NCBI RefSeq assembly: GCF_014284275.1
Contig: NZ_JACOFU010000002.1
Location: forward strand, 819,783-883,782
Source of the DNA: Affinundibacterium amnicola
GTDB lineage: Bacteria > Pseudomonadota > Gammaproteobacteria > Burkholderiales > Burkholderiaceae_D
Reading direction: 5' to 3'
Length of the DNA stretch: 64,000 bases
In this document: positions 37,541 through 46,475 of the stretch, in pieces
Position numbering within the stretch: the stretch's first letter is position 1
Layout of the letters: each line of letters starts with the position of its first letter
Translations under genes and position numbers: made by a program
Notes under the pieces: generated by a model
The model's database searches: none
Told to the model about the DNA's origin: nothing
The model's input: only the letters and a program-made list of their open reading frames with translations

Positions 37541-38455
37541 ATGCCTATAGTTCGGTGCTATCATGCACGCAAGTTCTTTTGTCATCGTGTCCTTATGCAA
37601 CCTTCTGATCCTCGTTCTGATCCTCGCTTTGTTTCATCAAGTCGACCACTCAATCGCCGGACGACACGCGTGCCATCAAATGTAAAACAAGATCTCAACC
37701 CTGCGGTGAAACGTCAACTTGCAGCGATCAAAGCAAAGCACGCACTTGGCTTGCCACTGTTTGATCAAATTCAGATACGGACTGCTCCGACCAGTGCAAG
37801 GCAATATAATTTCAAACAAATTTTCCAGCTTTTAATACTGACCAGTTCCGCATTCGGAATTTTGTTGGCAGCAATTCAGCGATCTACTTTCCTCGCTGGT
37901 GTAAGTGGTTTGGTGTTACTGGTGTTTGGTGTCTGGTATGGGATTTCGCGACACAAGGGATCGCAGCACCTATCTGTGCAGACAGATACTTCACATCTAT
38001 TTGCATTCCAAAGCTTGAGCGCATTTGATCGCGCAATCGCTGCGTTCTACGAAGAGCAGCATGAGCCAACAAACTTAAAAAATGATCTTCCGCTTCAAGC
38101 GAAATTTGATGAGTTGAAAACGCTCTTGCAGGCGATCAAAGCTCAATTTGTGCGTATCCATCAACTTGTTACCAACGCGAACGATATCGGTGAACTCAGC
38201 TTTGATGATCGCTTTTATTTGAACGAATGTTTGCAACGATATCTTCCAGATAGCCTTGAAAGCTATTTGCGCGTGCCAGCGCAGGCGCGTTCGACACACA
38301 CTGTACAAAATGAACAAACGGCATTGGATTTACTACTTAATCAATTACAGCTCTTACATACAGAAATCGATCAAAGAGAACAGCTGCTAACAAAAAACGC
38401 TGCTGAGCAATTAGTGCGTCAGCAGCGTTTTTTAGAAATGAAAAGTCGACAATGA
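37541..38455 (+). CDS. XpaC-like membrane protein (TelA-associated)
   Basis: About 304 residues; the ATG at 37541 has AAGG six bases upstream, whereas the ATG at 37535 abuts it. A basic, disordered start (to about 85) precedes two adjacent transmembrane helices (about 94-135). A helical coiled region (about 165-304) ends in QNEQTALDLLLNQLQLLHTEIDQREQL. This layout resembles the XpaC family, which is commonly encoded with TelA, present here at 39204-40406. The match is moderate. It may share a transcript with the MNIO genes. A bidirectional terminator lies inside its last 20 codons. Confidence 0.6.
   Translation: MPIVRCYHARKFFCHRVLMQPSDPRSDPRFVSSSRPLNRRTTRVPSNVKQDLNPAVKRQLAAIKAKHALGLPLFDQIQIRTAPTSARQYNFKQIFQLLILTSSAFGILLAAIQRSTFLAGVSGLVLLVFGVWYGISRHKGSQHLSVQTDTSHLFAFQSLSAFDRAIAAFYEEQHEPTNLKNDLPLQAKFDELKTLLQAIKAQFVRIHQLVTNANDIGELSFDDRFYLNECLQRYLPDSLESYLRVPAQARSTHTVQNEQTALDLLLNQLQLLHTEIDQREQLLTKNAAEQLVRQQRFLEMKSRQ
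38392..38433. terminator. Bidirectional terminator inside the 3' end of the XpaC-like gene
   Basis: A6-CGCTGCTGA (38392-38406) and TCAGCAGCG-T6 (38419-38433) form a 15-bp perfect inverted repeat with a 12-nt loop. The stop codon of the gene lies only at 38453-38455, so the hairpin is translated. It can terminate the plus-strand transcript and the minus-strand yiaA/B transcript, whose gene ends at 38492. Confidence 0.85.
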
Positions 38456-38491
38456 AAAGTCAACTTAGTCGTTCATTACTGGCTCAGTCAA

Positions 38492-38941
38492 TTAAGAAGC
38501 TTGTACTTCGTTCGTCGTCACATCAGCACGCGCCATCAAATCCGCTTCATGTGCATCACGAATCGTTTTTGCCAACGTAAAAGTGGTACTAATCAAAAAT
38601 AGCCAGCTCACAAGCATGTAGTTTTTTTCCGCTGCTGGTATATTCATACGCCAGAGTCCCCAGGCAGTCAATAAAATCGCTGCGGCAAAAGCGACCCACA
38701 CCGTCATCACCCATGATGCTGTATCAACTTGTCCATCGCGATTATCGCGTATCATTTTGGCGACGGCAAAGCATGCAAATAGGCTAAAAAACAAACCCAG
38801 TGCGACGAAAGCGCGGTCTAGTTCTTGGCCTGGCAATTGAATTGTGCCCGTCGCACACGCGACAACGGCGATACCGAATGAAAGCCAAACCTGCAAGCGC
38901 CAAGCATTACTGTCACGATGCATGATGTATTGTGTTGCCAT
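38492..38941 (-). CDS. YiaA/YiaB-family inner-membrane protein
   Basis: A 149-residue protein with four transmembrane helices arranged as two related pairs. LQVWLSFGIAVVACATGTIQLPG plus ALGLFFSLFACFAVAKMIRDNRDG are followed by WVMTVWVAFAAAILLTAWGLW plus LVSWLFLISTTFTLAKTIRDAHEA. The recurring AKxIRD end is the YiaAB two-helix domain signature. The function is unknown; the family often sits near TelA and stress genes, as here. Confidence 0.88.
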   Translation of the reverse strand: MATQYIMHRDSNAWRLQVWLSFGIAVVACATGTIQLPGQELDRAFVALGLFFSLFACFAVAKMIRDNRDGQVDTASWVMTVWVAFAAAILLTAWGLWRMNIPAAEKNYMLVSWLFLISTTFTLAKTIRDAHEADLMARADVTTNEVQAS

Positions 38942-38996
38942 AGTTATTTCCCCTTTTTCGAGCGTATTGCGTTTGAGTTAGAAACAAGGAACTAAG

Positions 38997-39033
38997 TTTA
39001 ACTTAACTTAATTTAATTTAACTTAATTCAATT
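38997..39033. repeat. AT-rich 5-bp-periodic repeat
   Basis: TTTAACTTAACTTAATTTAA and the following bases repeat TTAAC/TTAAT-type units about seven times. The tract lies upstream of yiaA/B (minus strand), immediately beside the MITE insertion site. Confidence 0.6.
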
Positions 39034-39039
39034 CAGATT

Positions 39040-39166
39040 TAGGACCTACGCAAAATTGCGCTGGCTAGGCGGGAAGCCGAAGACAGTACGGTTGCTTGGC
39101 CTGCCCCTGCGAAGGCAGGGGGCGAGGCGAACCAACAACGCCGGCGTCTGTTTTGCGTAAGTCCTA
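39040..39166. mobile_element. MITE-like element, 127 bp, with 5-bp target duplication
   Basis: The element starts TAGGACCTACGCAAAA and ends with the inverse of TAGGACTTACGCAAAA, so the 16-bp terminal repeats differ at one base. It is flanked by the direct duplication AGATT (39035-39039 and 39167-39171). The inside is GC-rich, has a hairpin CCCCTGC / GCAGGGG, and encodes no protein. It lies between the YiaA/B and TelA genes. The parent transposase is not in this window. Confidence 0.85.
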
Positions 39167-39203
39167 AGATTATTACGAATCCCAAGCTTCTTACATTATT
39201 GCA

Positions 39204-40406
39204 CTACAAAGCAACCGGACCAGATAATTCTACCCGCGTTGCTTCGCGTACTTGCTGTTGACGATGCTTATCGAGATAGTGCTCTGCCTTTTGCAATTGC
39301 TGTTGTAGGACATGATTATTTTGTCCCATCACTTCAATCGCCTTAGAACGGAAAGTGTCCATGGCATCCATGGCTTTAAAAGTTTGCTCAAACATCTCTT
39401 TCAATTTATCAATTCCCAACATAGGATTTTGCGCAAACTGCCCTACCTTATCGGTATGTTGATTTAATTGACGCCCCGTTTCGGCGATCAGATTTTCTAT
39501 CGTGCTGTTAATGCCACTCAGCGCATCCATCACTTTGATTTGATTTCCTGTCGCTCTGGCAAGCGTTTGTGCAACGGCTAGCGCACTCATGCCTGTTGTC
39601 GCGACACGACTGCATCCATTCATCATCTCGCGTCCGGTTTTCTTCAATACGTCTAGCGCGAGATAGCCGTTAGTACAGACCGCTTGTTGGGTCAACATAT
39701 CTTGCAAATTTTGACGCGCATAAAACAGCACTTCTTGCTCCAAAGCTTGTGCACGTGCTGCATCTGTCATTCTTAAGGACTGCACACGTTCCTGCAAACG
39801 ACGATCCAATGTCTCTGCAAAATGCATGGCGCTATTGAGCTTTTGCATTGCCTCCCATAGCTTCAAACGAGTCGCCTCGATATCGAGTACATCACGTTGC
39901 ATATCGTCACGTGCTGCATATAATTGCTGCATACTTTTTTGCAATTGCCCTGCTGCACCTTGATATTTACGGAAATAGCTTTGCAATTTATTCCCATATG
40001 GGATCAGTCCCAATAATTTCTTTGGTTGAAACAAGTCGCCTTCTTTACCAGGATTAAGCTGATCCAAATGCGTACGCATTTCTTGAATCGCTTGGTAAGC
40101 AGAACTATCTTCCATTCCCATAAAATTCGCTTGCATCAATCTCCCCTGCATCAGAGCCGAAGCAATGGAAATCTCTTCACGTCCTAAAGCGAACGCGCTA
40201 TCAAGCCGCGTTTTAAATTCAGCGCTTTGCACATCTTCAGTTAACAAAGCTTGCATAAACCGCTCTACTTGTTCTTCGACCGCTGTTTTGAGCTCGTCTG
40301 TTAATGGCGCTGCTGTTTTTGCGACTTGTTCACTCACAGGCGTAATCAGTTCTGGTGCTTGTAAAACAAATGGGTTGCTGGTATCACTAGCAATTTGCTG
40401 GTTCAT
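39204..40406 (-). CDS. TelA-family (toxic anion resistance) protein
   Basis: A 400-residue cytoplasmic, mostly helical protein. Core TelA features are GLIPYGNKLQSYFRKYQGAAGQL, the helical segment DVLDIEATRLKLWEAMQKL, and YLALDVLKKTGREMMNGCSRVATTGMSAL. These proteins are linked to tellurite and other envelope stresses, although the biochemical action is not known. It lies close to YiaA/B on the same strand and to the XpaC-like gene, a frequent combination. Confidence 0.9.
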   Translation of the reverse strand: MNQQIASDTSNPFVLQAPELITPVSEQVAKTAAPLTDELKTAVEEQVERFMQALLTEDVQSAEFKTRLDSAFALGREEISIASALMQGRLMQANFMGMEDSSAYQAIQEMRTHLDQLNPGKEGDLFQPKKLLGLIPYGNKLQSYFRKYQGAAGQLQKSMQQLYAARDDMQRDVLDIEATRLKLWEAMQKLNSAMHFAETLDRRLQERVQSLRMTDAARAQALEQEVLFYARQNLQDMLTQQAVCTNGYLALDVLKKTGREMMNGCSRVATTGMSALAVAQTLARATGNQIKVMDALSGINSTIENLIAETGRQLNQHTDKVGQFAQNPMLGIDKLKEMFEQTFKAMDAMDTFRSKAIEVMGQNNHVLQQQLQKAEHYLDKHRQQQVREATRVELSGPVAL

Positions 40407-40702
40407 CTTTACCCTTTCGGTGAGATTTAAAACAATGGCAATTTAAATTGAATATACTGGAATAGCAATCAAATATTTTCTGGTCAGATTCGAGTATTTG
40501 ATCTTAAGAATTTGACTAAGCGAGAGTTTGAAATCCTTTTTCACTTATTGCCACATTGCGATTAATAGTTTCATGCCTTCGTAAAAAAGGTGTCTCAATA
40601 CGATACTAGTCGCGGAAATTTATCCGCAGTCCAGGGCATGTGGAGGACGTTTGCTTGTAAAATGGAAAAGTACGCTTATGCGAATCTACTCCCTATCTGG
40701 CT

Positions 40703-42313
40703 ATGCGCCCTGCAAATAAACTCAAACTCAGTATCGCGATTCTGTTCTTACTCTGTCTATTTACTTATTTAGACCGACCATTTCCCACATCACGCACGGT
40801 CTATGACAGCGTGCCAATGCCAACCACAAGTGAAGGCAATCTTCAAGCAAGTTTTGAATTTCTGTCAGCGGACAAAAAGAATGCGCAATCTTGGTCATTG
40901 CCTAACTATATAGCGTCGGTCACCGCAGAACATCCGCAAAAAACGGGTGCTTATATTTTAGAAAATGGATTTGAAGCCCTGCTTGCTCGCGCCTGGCTTG
41001 CCGATCATGCGACGACCAGTATCGAGGTGCAATACTTCATCTGGAGTAATGACAATATCGGCACACTCGCCTCTGAGGCTTTAATCCGTGCCGCCAATCG
41101 TGGGGTGAAAGTACGGGTGATTGTCGACGATTTATTAATCGAGGCAGAAGATAAAACCTTGCTGGCATTAGCCAAACACCCAAATGTGGAAATCCGTATC
41201 TACAATCCTAAACATCAGGTCGGCACAAATATTGGCAAGCGCTTATGGAATATCATCGCGGATTTTAAATCGGCAAATCAACGCATGCACGATAAGACCT
41301 TTGTCGTCGATGGTGTGGTCGCGATTACCGGCGGTCGAAATATGGCGAGTGAATACTTTAACTTTCACCATGAAGCGAATTTTCGCGACAGAGATGTGCT
41401 GATACTTGGCAATGCCGTGACAAAAGTCAGCGGCAACTTCAATAACTTCTGGCAACACCCCTTGAGTGTTCCTGTTGAAACCATCTTTGCCGAACATCGT
41501 TTCATGCGGGCATCGACAGAAATCAGCAATCAAGAAGTTGCAGGAATCTATGAGCAATTACATGCCTATGCAAATCTCGACAGCAATTTTGAGCCCGCCC
41601 TCAAGCAAGCGATACGTAGTATTCCTGAATCTTTCGAGCGCTTGTCAAAAGAGATCGTCTGGACTGATGTGGAGTTCATTCACGATATTCCAGGAAAAAA
41701 TCGCCTTACGGATTTACAAGGCGGTGGTGACAGTACCCGCGCTTTAGCGACGCTGGTCAATCAGGCACAACAAGAAATATTGATACAGTCTCCCTATCTG
41801 GTGTTATCCGACAGAGCCATCGCGATGATCAAGAGCAGTTTGCAACGTGGCGTCAAGATCACCATCAATACCAATTCTTTAGCCTCTACGGATAATTTAC
41901 AGGCATTCAGCGGCTATCGTAATCAACGCAAAGAATTATTAAAAATGGGCGTGAGAATATTTGAATTTCGGCCAGATGCAGAAAGTCGTGGCAAGCTACT
42001 CAATTCCCCAGTCATCGACAAATACAAGCCCGCTGTGTTTAGCTTGCATGCCAAATCCATGGTAATCGACAACAAAATCGCCTACATAGGCACATTTAAT
42101 TTTGATCCACGATCAGAAAACTTGAACACCGAAGTCGGTGTGATCATTCGCAATCAAGAATTATCCAAACAACTTGCACAGGCAATTGAACAAGATCTCA
42201 AGCCCGGCAATAGTTGGAACGCGCAAGTTGATAATCCCGACCAATATGTGTCAACTTCCAAACGATTTCAGGTTTGGCTGATGCAATTATTACCACTACG
42301 CCCCATCCTGTAA
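40703..42313 (+). CDS. Phospholipase-D-type phosphatidyltransferase (cardiolipin synthase C-like)
   Basis: A 536-residue protein with an N-terminal membrane helix (about 7-22) and two HKD motifs: His196-Lys198 in RMHDKTFVVD and His449-Lys451 in SLHAKSMVID. The pieces EVQYFIWSNDNIG, VRVIVDDLL, ITGGRNMASEYF and IGTFNFDPRSENLNTE are those of the ClsC/YmdC group. These make cardiolipin from phosphatidylglycerol and phosphatidylethanolamine. The partner protein YmdB is not adjacent. No clear ribosome-binding site is seen; about 300 bp upstream hold nothing recognisable. Confidence 0.87.
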   Translation: MRPANKLKLSIAILFLLCLFTYLDRPFPTSRTVYDSVPMPTTSEGNLQASFEFLSADKKNAQSWSLPNYIASVTAEHPQKTGAYILENGFEALLARAWLADHATTSIEVQYFIWSNDNIGTLASEALIRAANRGVKVRVIVDDLLIEAEDKTLLALAKHPNVEIRIYNPKHQVGTNIGKRLWNIIADFKSANQRMHDKTFVVDGVVAITGGRNMASEYFNFHHEANFRDRDVLILGNAVTKVSGNFNNFWQHPLSVPVETIFAEHRFMRASTEISNQEVAGIYEQLHAYANLDSNFEPALKQAIRSIPESFERLSKEIVWTDVEFIHDIPGKNRLTDLQGGGDSTRALATLVNQAQQEILIQSPYLVLSDRAIAMIKSSLQRGVKITINTNSLASTDNLQAFSGYRNQRKELLKMGVRIFEFRPDAESRGKLLNSPVIDKYKPAVFSLHAKSMVIDNKIAYIGTFNFDPRSENLNTEVGVIIRNQELSKQLAQAIEQDLKPGNSWNAQVDNPDQYVSTSKRFQVWLMQLLPLRPIL

Positions 42314-42520
42314 CTGACATGTAAAAATAAGATTTACACGTAAAAAATAACTCGAAAAATGCACCGAAAAATCAGGCGCTACGGACAAGCAAAAAAATTA
42401 TTGCTATTCATAAAAGACTTGCACATTTTTTAGTCCGTTTTAATCGAAGAATCTTGCCTCAAGGATATAGAAGGCATAAATCGTGCTAGCATAAGATGCA
42501 AACTTCACGAAGGTGGCATC

Positions 42521-44293
42521 ATGACAGATCGCATCGAGCAAGATGAGGAGCAGCACAAGGCAGTCGATGATCGCTATCGCTTGTTAGTCGATGGCATCGC
42601 AGATTATGCGATCATCATGCTCGATCCAGCTGGTCATATCCAAAGTTGGAATGCTGGTGCAAGACAGATTTTGGGCTATTCTCAGGAGCAAGTTTTAGCG
42701 CAGCCCATGTTATCGCTGTATTCCGAAGAGATATTGAACAATCACTTTTCGCCTTCACTATTAAACCATGTCGCCCAGCATGGGCATTACGAGGTTGACA
42801 CTTGGTTACGCAGACAAGATGGTTCTGAGTTCTGGGCGAATGTGTTGATCACCGCTTTATTTCAAACCGATGGAACATTAATTGGCTATAGCCAAATCAT
42901 CAAAGATTTGAGTGAACGACGCCGCATAGATGAGCGCTTTCGACGCGTAGTTGAATCGGCGCCGAATGCGATGGTAATGGTCAATCATCATGGCTGTATT
43001 GAAATGGTGAATACGCAGGCCGAACGGCTCTTCAACTATAGTCGTGCAGAGATGTTGGGACAAAAAATAGAGATCCTGGTACCAGAACGTTTTCGCCACG
43101 GACATCCAGTAAAACGCGATATGTTTTTGCATGCACCGCAATCACGACCAATGGGAGCTGGGCGAGATTTGTTTGGCAGACGCAAAGACGGCAGTGAATT
43201 CCCTATCGAGATTGGCCTCAATCCAATTGAAACGGATGAAGGTATGATGGTTCTATCTTCCATCGTCGATATCTCCGAACGCAAACGCCTGGAAGAACGC
43301 TTTCGTCGTGTGGTCGAATCTGCACCAAATGCAATGGTCATGGTGAATTCGCAAGGCAGGATAGAAATGGTCAATACCCAAGCCGAGCTGCTATTCCATT
43401 ACACCCGTGCAGAATTACTTGGTCAGTTAATCGAAATTTTGGTACCTGAACGGTTTAGACATGAACACCCAGGCAAGCGCCACCAATTTTTCGGCGACTT
43501 GCAGTCACGTCCTATGGGTGCTGGTCGCGATTTATTCGGTCGTCGCAAAGATGGTAGCGAGTTCCCTATCGAAATCGGTCTCAATCCTATCGAGACCGAA
43601 GATGGCATGATGGTGTTATCGTCTATCGTTGACATTTCAGATCGCAAACAAAAAGAGTTACGAATTCAAGAAGCGCTCACTGAGAAAGACGTCTTACTTG
43701 GTGAAATTCATCACAGAGTCAAAAACAATTTGCAAGTGGTGCATAGCTTACTCAGTCTGCAATCCTCACTGATCAATGACGAAGCGGTCAGAAATATGTT
43801 GATGGATAGCCAGAACCGGATTCAATCGATGGCACTGATCCATCAAACACTGTATCAATCCAATAATTTTGCCCGCGTTGATTTCGCTGACTTCTTAGAA
43901 GCGCTGATTCCGACGCTGGTGAATTCCTATTCAGTATCAGGAAAAAATATCACGTTGGCGGTGAATGTCGATGAAGTTTATCTGCCAATCAACTCGGCAA
44001 TTCCTTGTGGCTTACTGATCAATGAATTAATTACGAATGCACTCAAGCATGCGTTTACAGAGCGTAACGAAGGCAAAATCAGCGTTTCTTTGTCGGCCAA
44101 CGACAACAAAGAAATTCAATTGCGTATTAGCGATGATGGCAACGGTATCCCAGACCATTTAAATTTAGATGAAGTCGAGACTTTGGGCTTGCGACTGGTC
44201 AACCTGCTCTCGCAACAATTAAACGGTGTATTGCGCATACAACGCCAGCATCCGACAGAGTTTGTATTAAGCTTTCCGCTGACAGAGCACTAG
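42521..44293 (+). CDS. Triple-PAS histidine kinase (HisKA_2 type)
   Basis: A 590-residue soluble sensor kinase. PAS 1 (about 18-135) precedes PAS 2 (about 138-257) and PAS 3 (259-378), which are tandem copies 121 codons apart. The copies share long identical blocks such as SRPMGAGRDLFGRRKDGSEF and IEIGLNPIET. A HisKA_2 dimerisation helix, EIHHRVKNNLQVVHSLLSLQ (phospho-acceptor His near 397), and an HATPase domain (NELITNALKHAF, SDDGNGI, LGLRLVNLL) complete it. It has no transmembrane segment. The response regulator gene begins 36 bp later, so they form a two-component pair. Confidence 0.92.
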   Translation: MTDRIEQDEEQHKAVDDRYRLLVDGIADYAIIMLDPAGHIQSWNAGARQILGYSQEQVLAQPMLSLYSEEILNNHFSPSLLNHVAQHGHYEVDTWLRRQDGSEFWANVLITALFQTDGTLIGYSQIIKDLSERRRIDERFRRVVESAPNAMVMVNHHGCIEMVNTQAERLFNYSRAEMLGQKIEILVPERFRHGHPVKRDMFLHAPQSRPMGAGRDLFGRRKDGSEFPIEIGLNPIETDEGMMVLSSIVDISERKRLEERFRRVVESAPNAMVMVNSQGRIEMVNTQAELLFHYTRAELLGQLIEILVPERFRHEHPGKRHQFFGDLQSRPMGAGRDLFGRRKDGSEFPIEIGLNPIETEDGMMVLSSIVDISDRKQKELRIQEALTEKDVLLGEIHHRVKNNLQVVHSLLSLQSSLINDEAVRNMLMDSQNRIQSMALIHQTLYQSNNFARVDFADFLEALIPTLVNSYSVSGKNITLAVNVDEVYLPINSAIPCGLLINELITNALKHAFTERNEGKISVSLSANDNKEIQLRISDDGNGIPDHLNLDEVETLGLRLVNLLSQQLNGVLRIQRQHPTEFVLSFPLTEH

Positions 44294-44329
44294 ACCAACA
44301 CTCAGCAGACACTAAGTGAGGACATCACC

Positions 44330-46462
44330 ATGCTAACACGTGTACTAATCGTCGAAGACGAGAGCATCGTAGCACTTGATCTGCAACGACGCCTGATTCG
44401 CCTTGGCTATGATGTGCCGCGTGTCGCCGCCAGTTGCGAACAGACTATCAAAGCGATACAAGAAACCTTGCCGCATATCGTGCTGATGGACATCAATATT
44501 TCTGGCGACATCGATGGCATCGACACCGCAGCCAAAATTGATTTACCCGTTATTTTTCTGACCGCCTATTCCGAGGAAAGCACCTTACAACGAGCTAAAG
44601 CCAGCAAGCCTTACGGCTATTTGGTCAAACCATTTTCAGAGCGGGAATTACATGCCACGATACAGATGGCACTGGAACGACATCAAGTCGAAACCCGTTT
44701 AAAGATGAGCGAAAATCTGCTGGCGGTCGCTTACGCAAAAATGGAAAGCGCCAAGCGTGATTTAGAAGTACATGCAGCAGAACTGTACAAGGAAAAACAA
44801 CGTCTGGAAGTCACACTCAATTCTATCGGTGATGGTGTCATCACCACAGACCATTCCGGCAATGTCACTTACCTTAATCCAGTCGCTGAAAGAAAAACTG
44901 GCTGGTCATGTATTGAAGCAATGGGAGTTCCCGTCGCAAAAGTCTTAACGCTCATAGACGAAGAAACGCAGGAATCGACCATTTCTCCGATAGAGGCGAC
45001 GCTGAGAACTGGTCAAGTGACGGGCATGGCGCATAAGAGTGTTCTGGTCAATCGCAATGGCACGAAGTTTTCGATTGAAGACTCAACCGCACCAATGTTA
45101 GACCGCAATGAGCAAATTATTGGCGCAGTAGTCGTATTTCATGATGTTAGCGAAACTAAACGTCTGGCAGATGAAATGACCTATCAAGCCACGCATGATG
45201 AACTCACTGATTTAGTCAATCGCCGCGAATTTGAAAAGCGCTTACAGAAAGCGGTTCAAGGCAGCATCCTGCATCAACAACAACATGCGCTCGCCTATCT
45301 TGATCTCGACCAATTTAAGATCGTCAACGACACCTGTGGTCATAATGCGGGTGATGAATTACTACGTCAAATTACGGGGCTCTTACGCTTGGCATTACGC
45401 GCAAACGACACCTTGGCGCGCCTTGGCGGTGACGAATTTGGCGTGCTACTGGAAACTTGTCCACCGTATGTTGCCTTACAAATTTCGGAAAAATTACGCA
45501 ATATCATCGGCGACTTCCATTTCAGTTGGGACGGTAAAACTTTTCCTATTAGTGTCAGTATCGGACTGGTCAGTTTTGGTGGACAAGAAGCCGAACGTCA
45601 GGGCGTTAATGAAATCTTGCGTTTTGCGGATTCCGCTTGCTACACCGCTAAAGATCTTGGTCGCAATCGCATTCATATCTATCAACCCGAAGATAATGCC
45701 ATCACCAAACGGCATGGCGAGTTAGATTGGTATACCAAGATTTGCAGCGCTTTAGCAGAAAATCGCATGGTATTGTACGCACAGAAAATAGTGTCATTAA
45801 ATCCATCGGCGGATGAGCAAGTGCAGGCACATGTAGAAATACTGCTGCGACTAATTAATGCCGAGGGTAAGGTGATTCCACCTATGGCATTTATTCCCGC
45901 GGCAGAACGCTATGGTTTAATGCCCGAAATTGATCGCTGGGTGATACGACATGCATTTGCCCATATCGCCCAATTAGAAACACCTGAGAACGCCTTGTTC
46001 TCTATCAACCTCTCGGGCGGCAGTTTGAATGATGAGAAAACTTTAAATTACATCTACGAGCAACTTGCGATCAGTGGTGCTAGGCCTGAAAGTATCTGTT
46101 TTGAAATCACCGAAACCGCAGCGATCGCCAACCTGCTAAACGCCCGTGCGTTTATCCTCAGCTTAAAAGAAAAAGGCTGCTACTTCGCCTTAGATGATTT
46201 TGGTAGCGGCATGTCCTCATTCGCTTATCTCAAACATTTACCGGTTGATTTCTTAAAAATTGACGGTTGCTTTGTCAAAGATATTATTAGCGATACTGTT
46301 GACGCCGCGATGGTCGATGCCATCAATAAAATCGGTCACGTGATGGGACTAAAAACCATAGCCGAGTTTGCTGAAAATCAGGAAATCATCGATCAACTGC
46401 GAGTGATGGGAATTGATTACGCACAGGGCTATGGCGTTGCTTATCCTGAACCTTTGGTTTGA
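44330..46462 (+). CDS. Response regulator with PAS, GGDEF and degenerate EAL domains
   Basis: A 710-residue protein. The receiver domain (1-120) has Asp54 in VLMDIN as phosphorylation site and the conserved LVKPF lysine. It is followed by a coiled segment, PAS (about 155-285), GGDEF at 366-370 (intact: ARLGGDEFG), and an EAL-type domain. The EAL motif itself reads EIL (503-505), while FEITETAAI, LDDFGSGMSSFAYLK and FLKIDG are kept. Cyclase activity is likely; phosphodiesterase activity is uncertain. Phosphorylation by the upstream kinase would control it. It converges, with only 13 bp between, on the ATP-grasp gene. Confidence 0.92.
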   Translation: MLTRVLIVEDESIVALDLQRRLIRLGYDVPRVAASCEQTIKAIQETLPHIVLMDINISGDIDGIDTAAKIDLPVIFLTAYSEESTLQRAKASKPYGYLVKPFSERELHATIQMALERHQVETRLKMSENLLAVAYAKMESAKRDLEVHAAELYKEKQRLEVTLNSIGDGVITTDHSGNVTYLNPVAERKTGWSCIEAMGVPVAKVLTLIDEETQESTISPIEATLRTGQVTGMAHKSVLVNRNGTKFSIEDSTAPMLDRNEQIIGAVVVFHDVSETKRLADEMTYQATHDELTDLVNRREFEKRLQKAVQGSILHQQQHALAYLDLDQFKIVNDTCGHNAGDELLRQITGLLRLALRANDTLARLGGDEFGVLLETCPPYVALQISEKLRNIIGDFHFSWDGKTFPISVSIGLVSFGGQEAERQGVNEILRFADSACYTAKDLGRNRIHIYQPEDNAITKRHGELDWYTKICSALAENRMVLYAQKIVSLNPSADEQVQAHVEILLRLINAEGKVIPPMAFIPAAERYGLMPEIDRWVIRHAFAHIAQLETPENALFSINLSGGSLNDEKTLNYIYEQLAISGARPESICFEITETAAIANLLNARAFILSLKEKGCYFALDDFGSGMSSFAYLKHLPVDFLKIDGCFVKDIISDTVDAAMVDAINKIGHVMGLKTIAEFAENQEIIDQLRVMGIDYAQGYGVAYPEPLV

Positions 46463-46475
46463 TAAGCATCCAAAG

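Noticed and set aside
43036..43374. Antisense frames in the PAS repeats, with similar translations in both copies
   Set aside because: The similarity is a mirror of the duplicated PAS coding sequence; no independent gene features.
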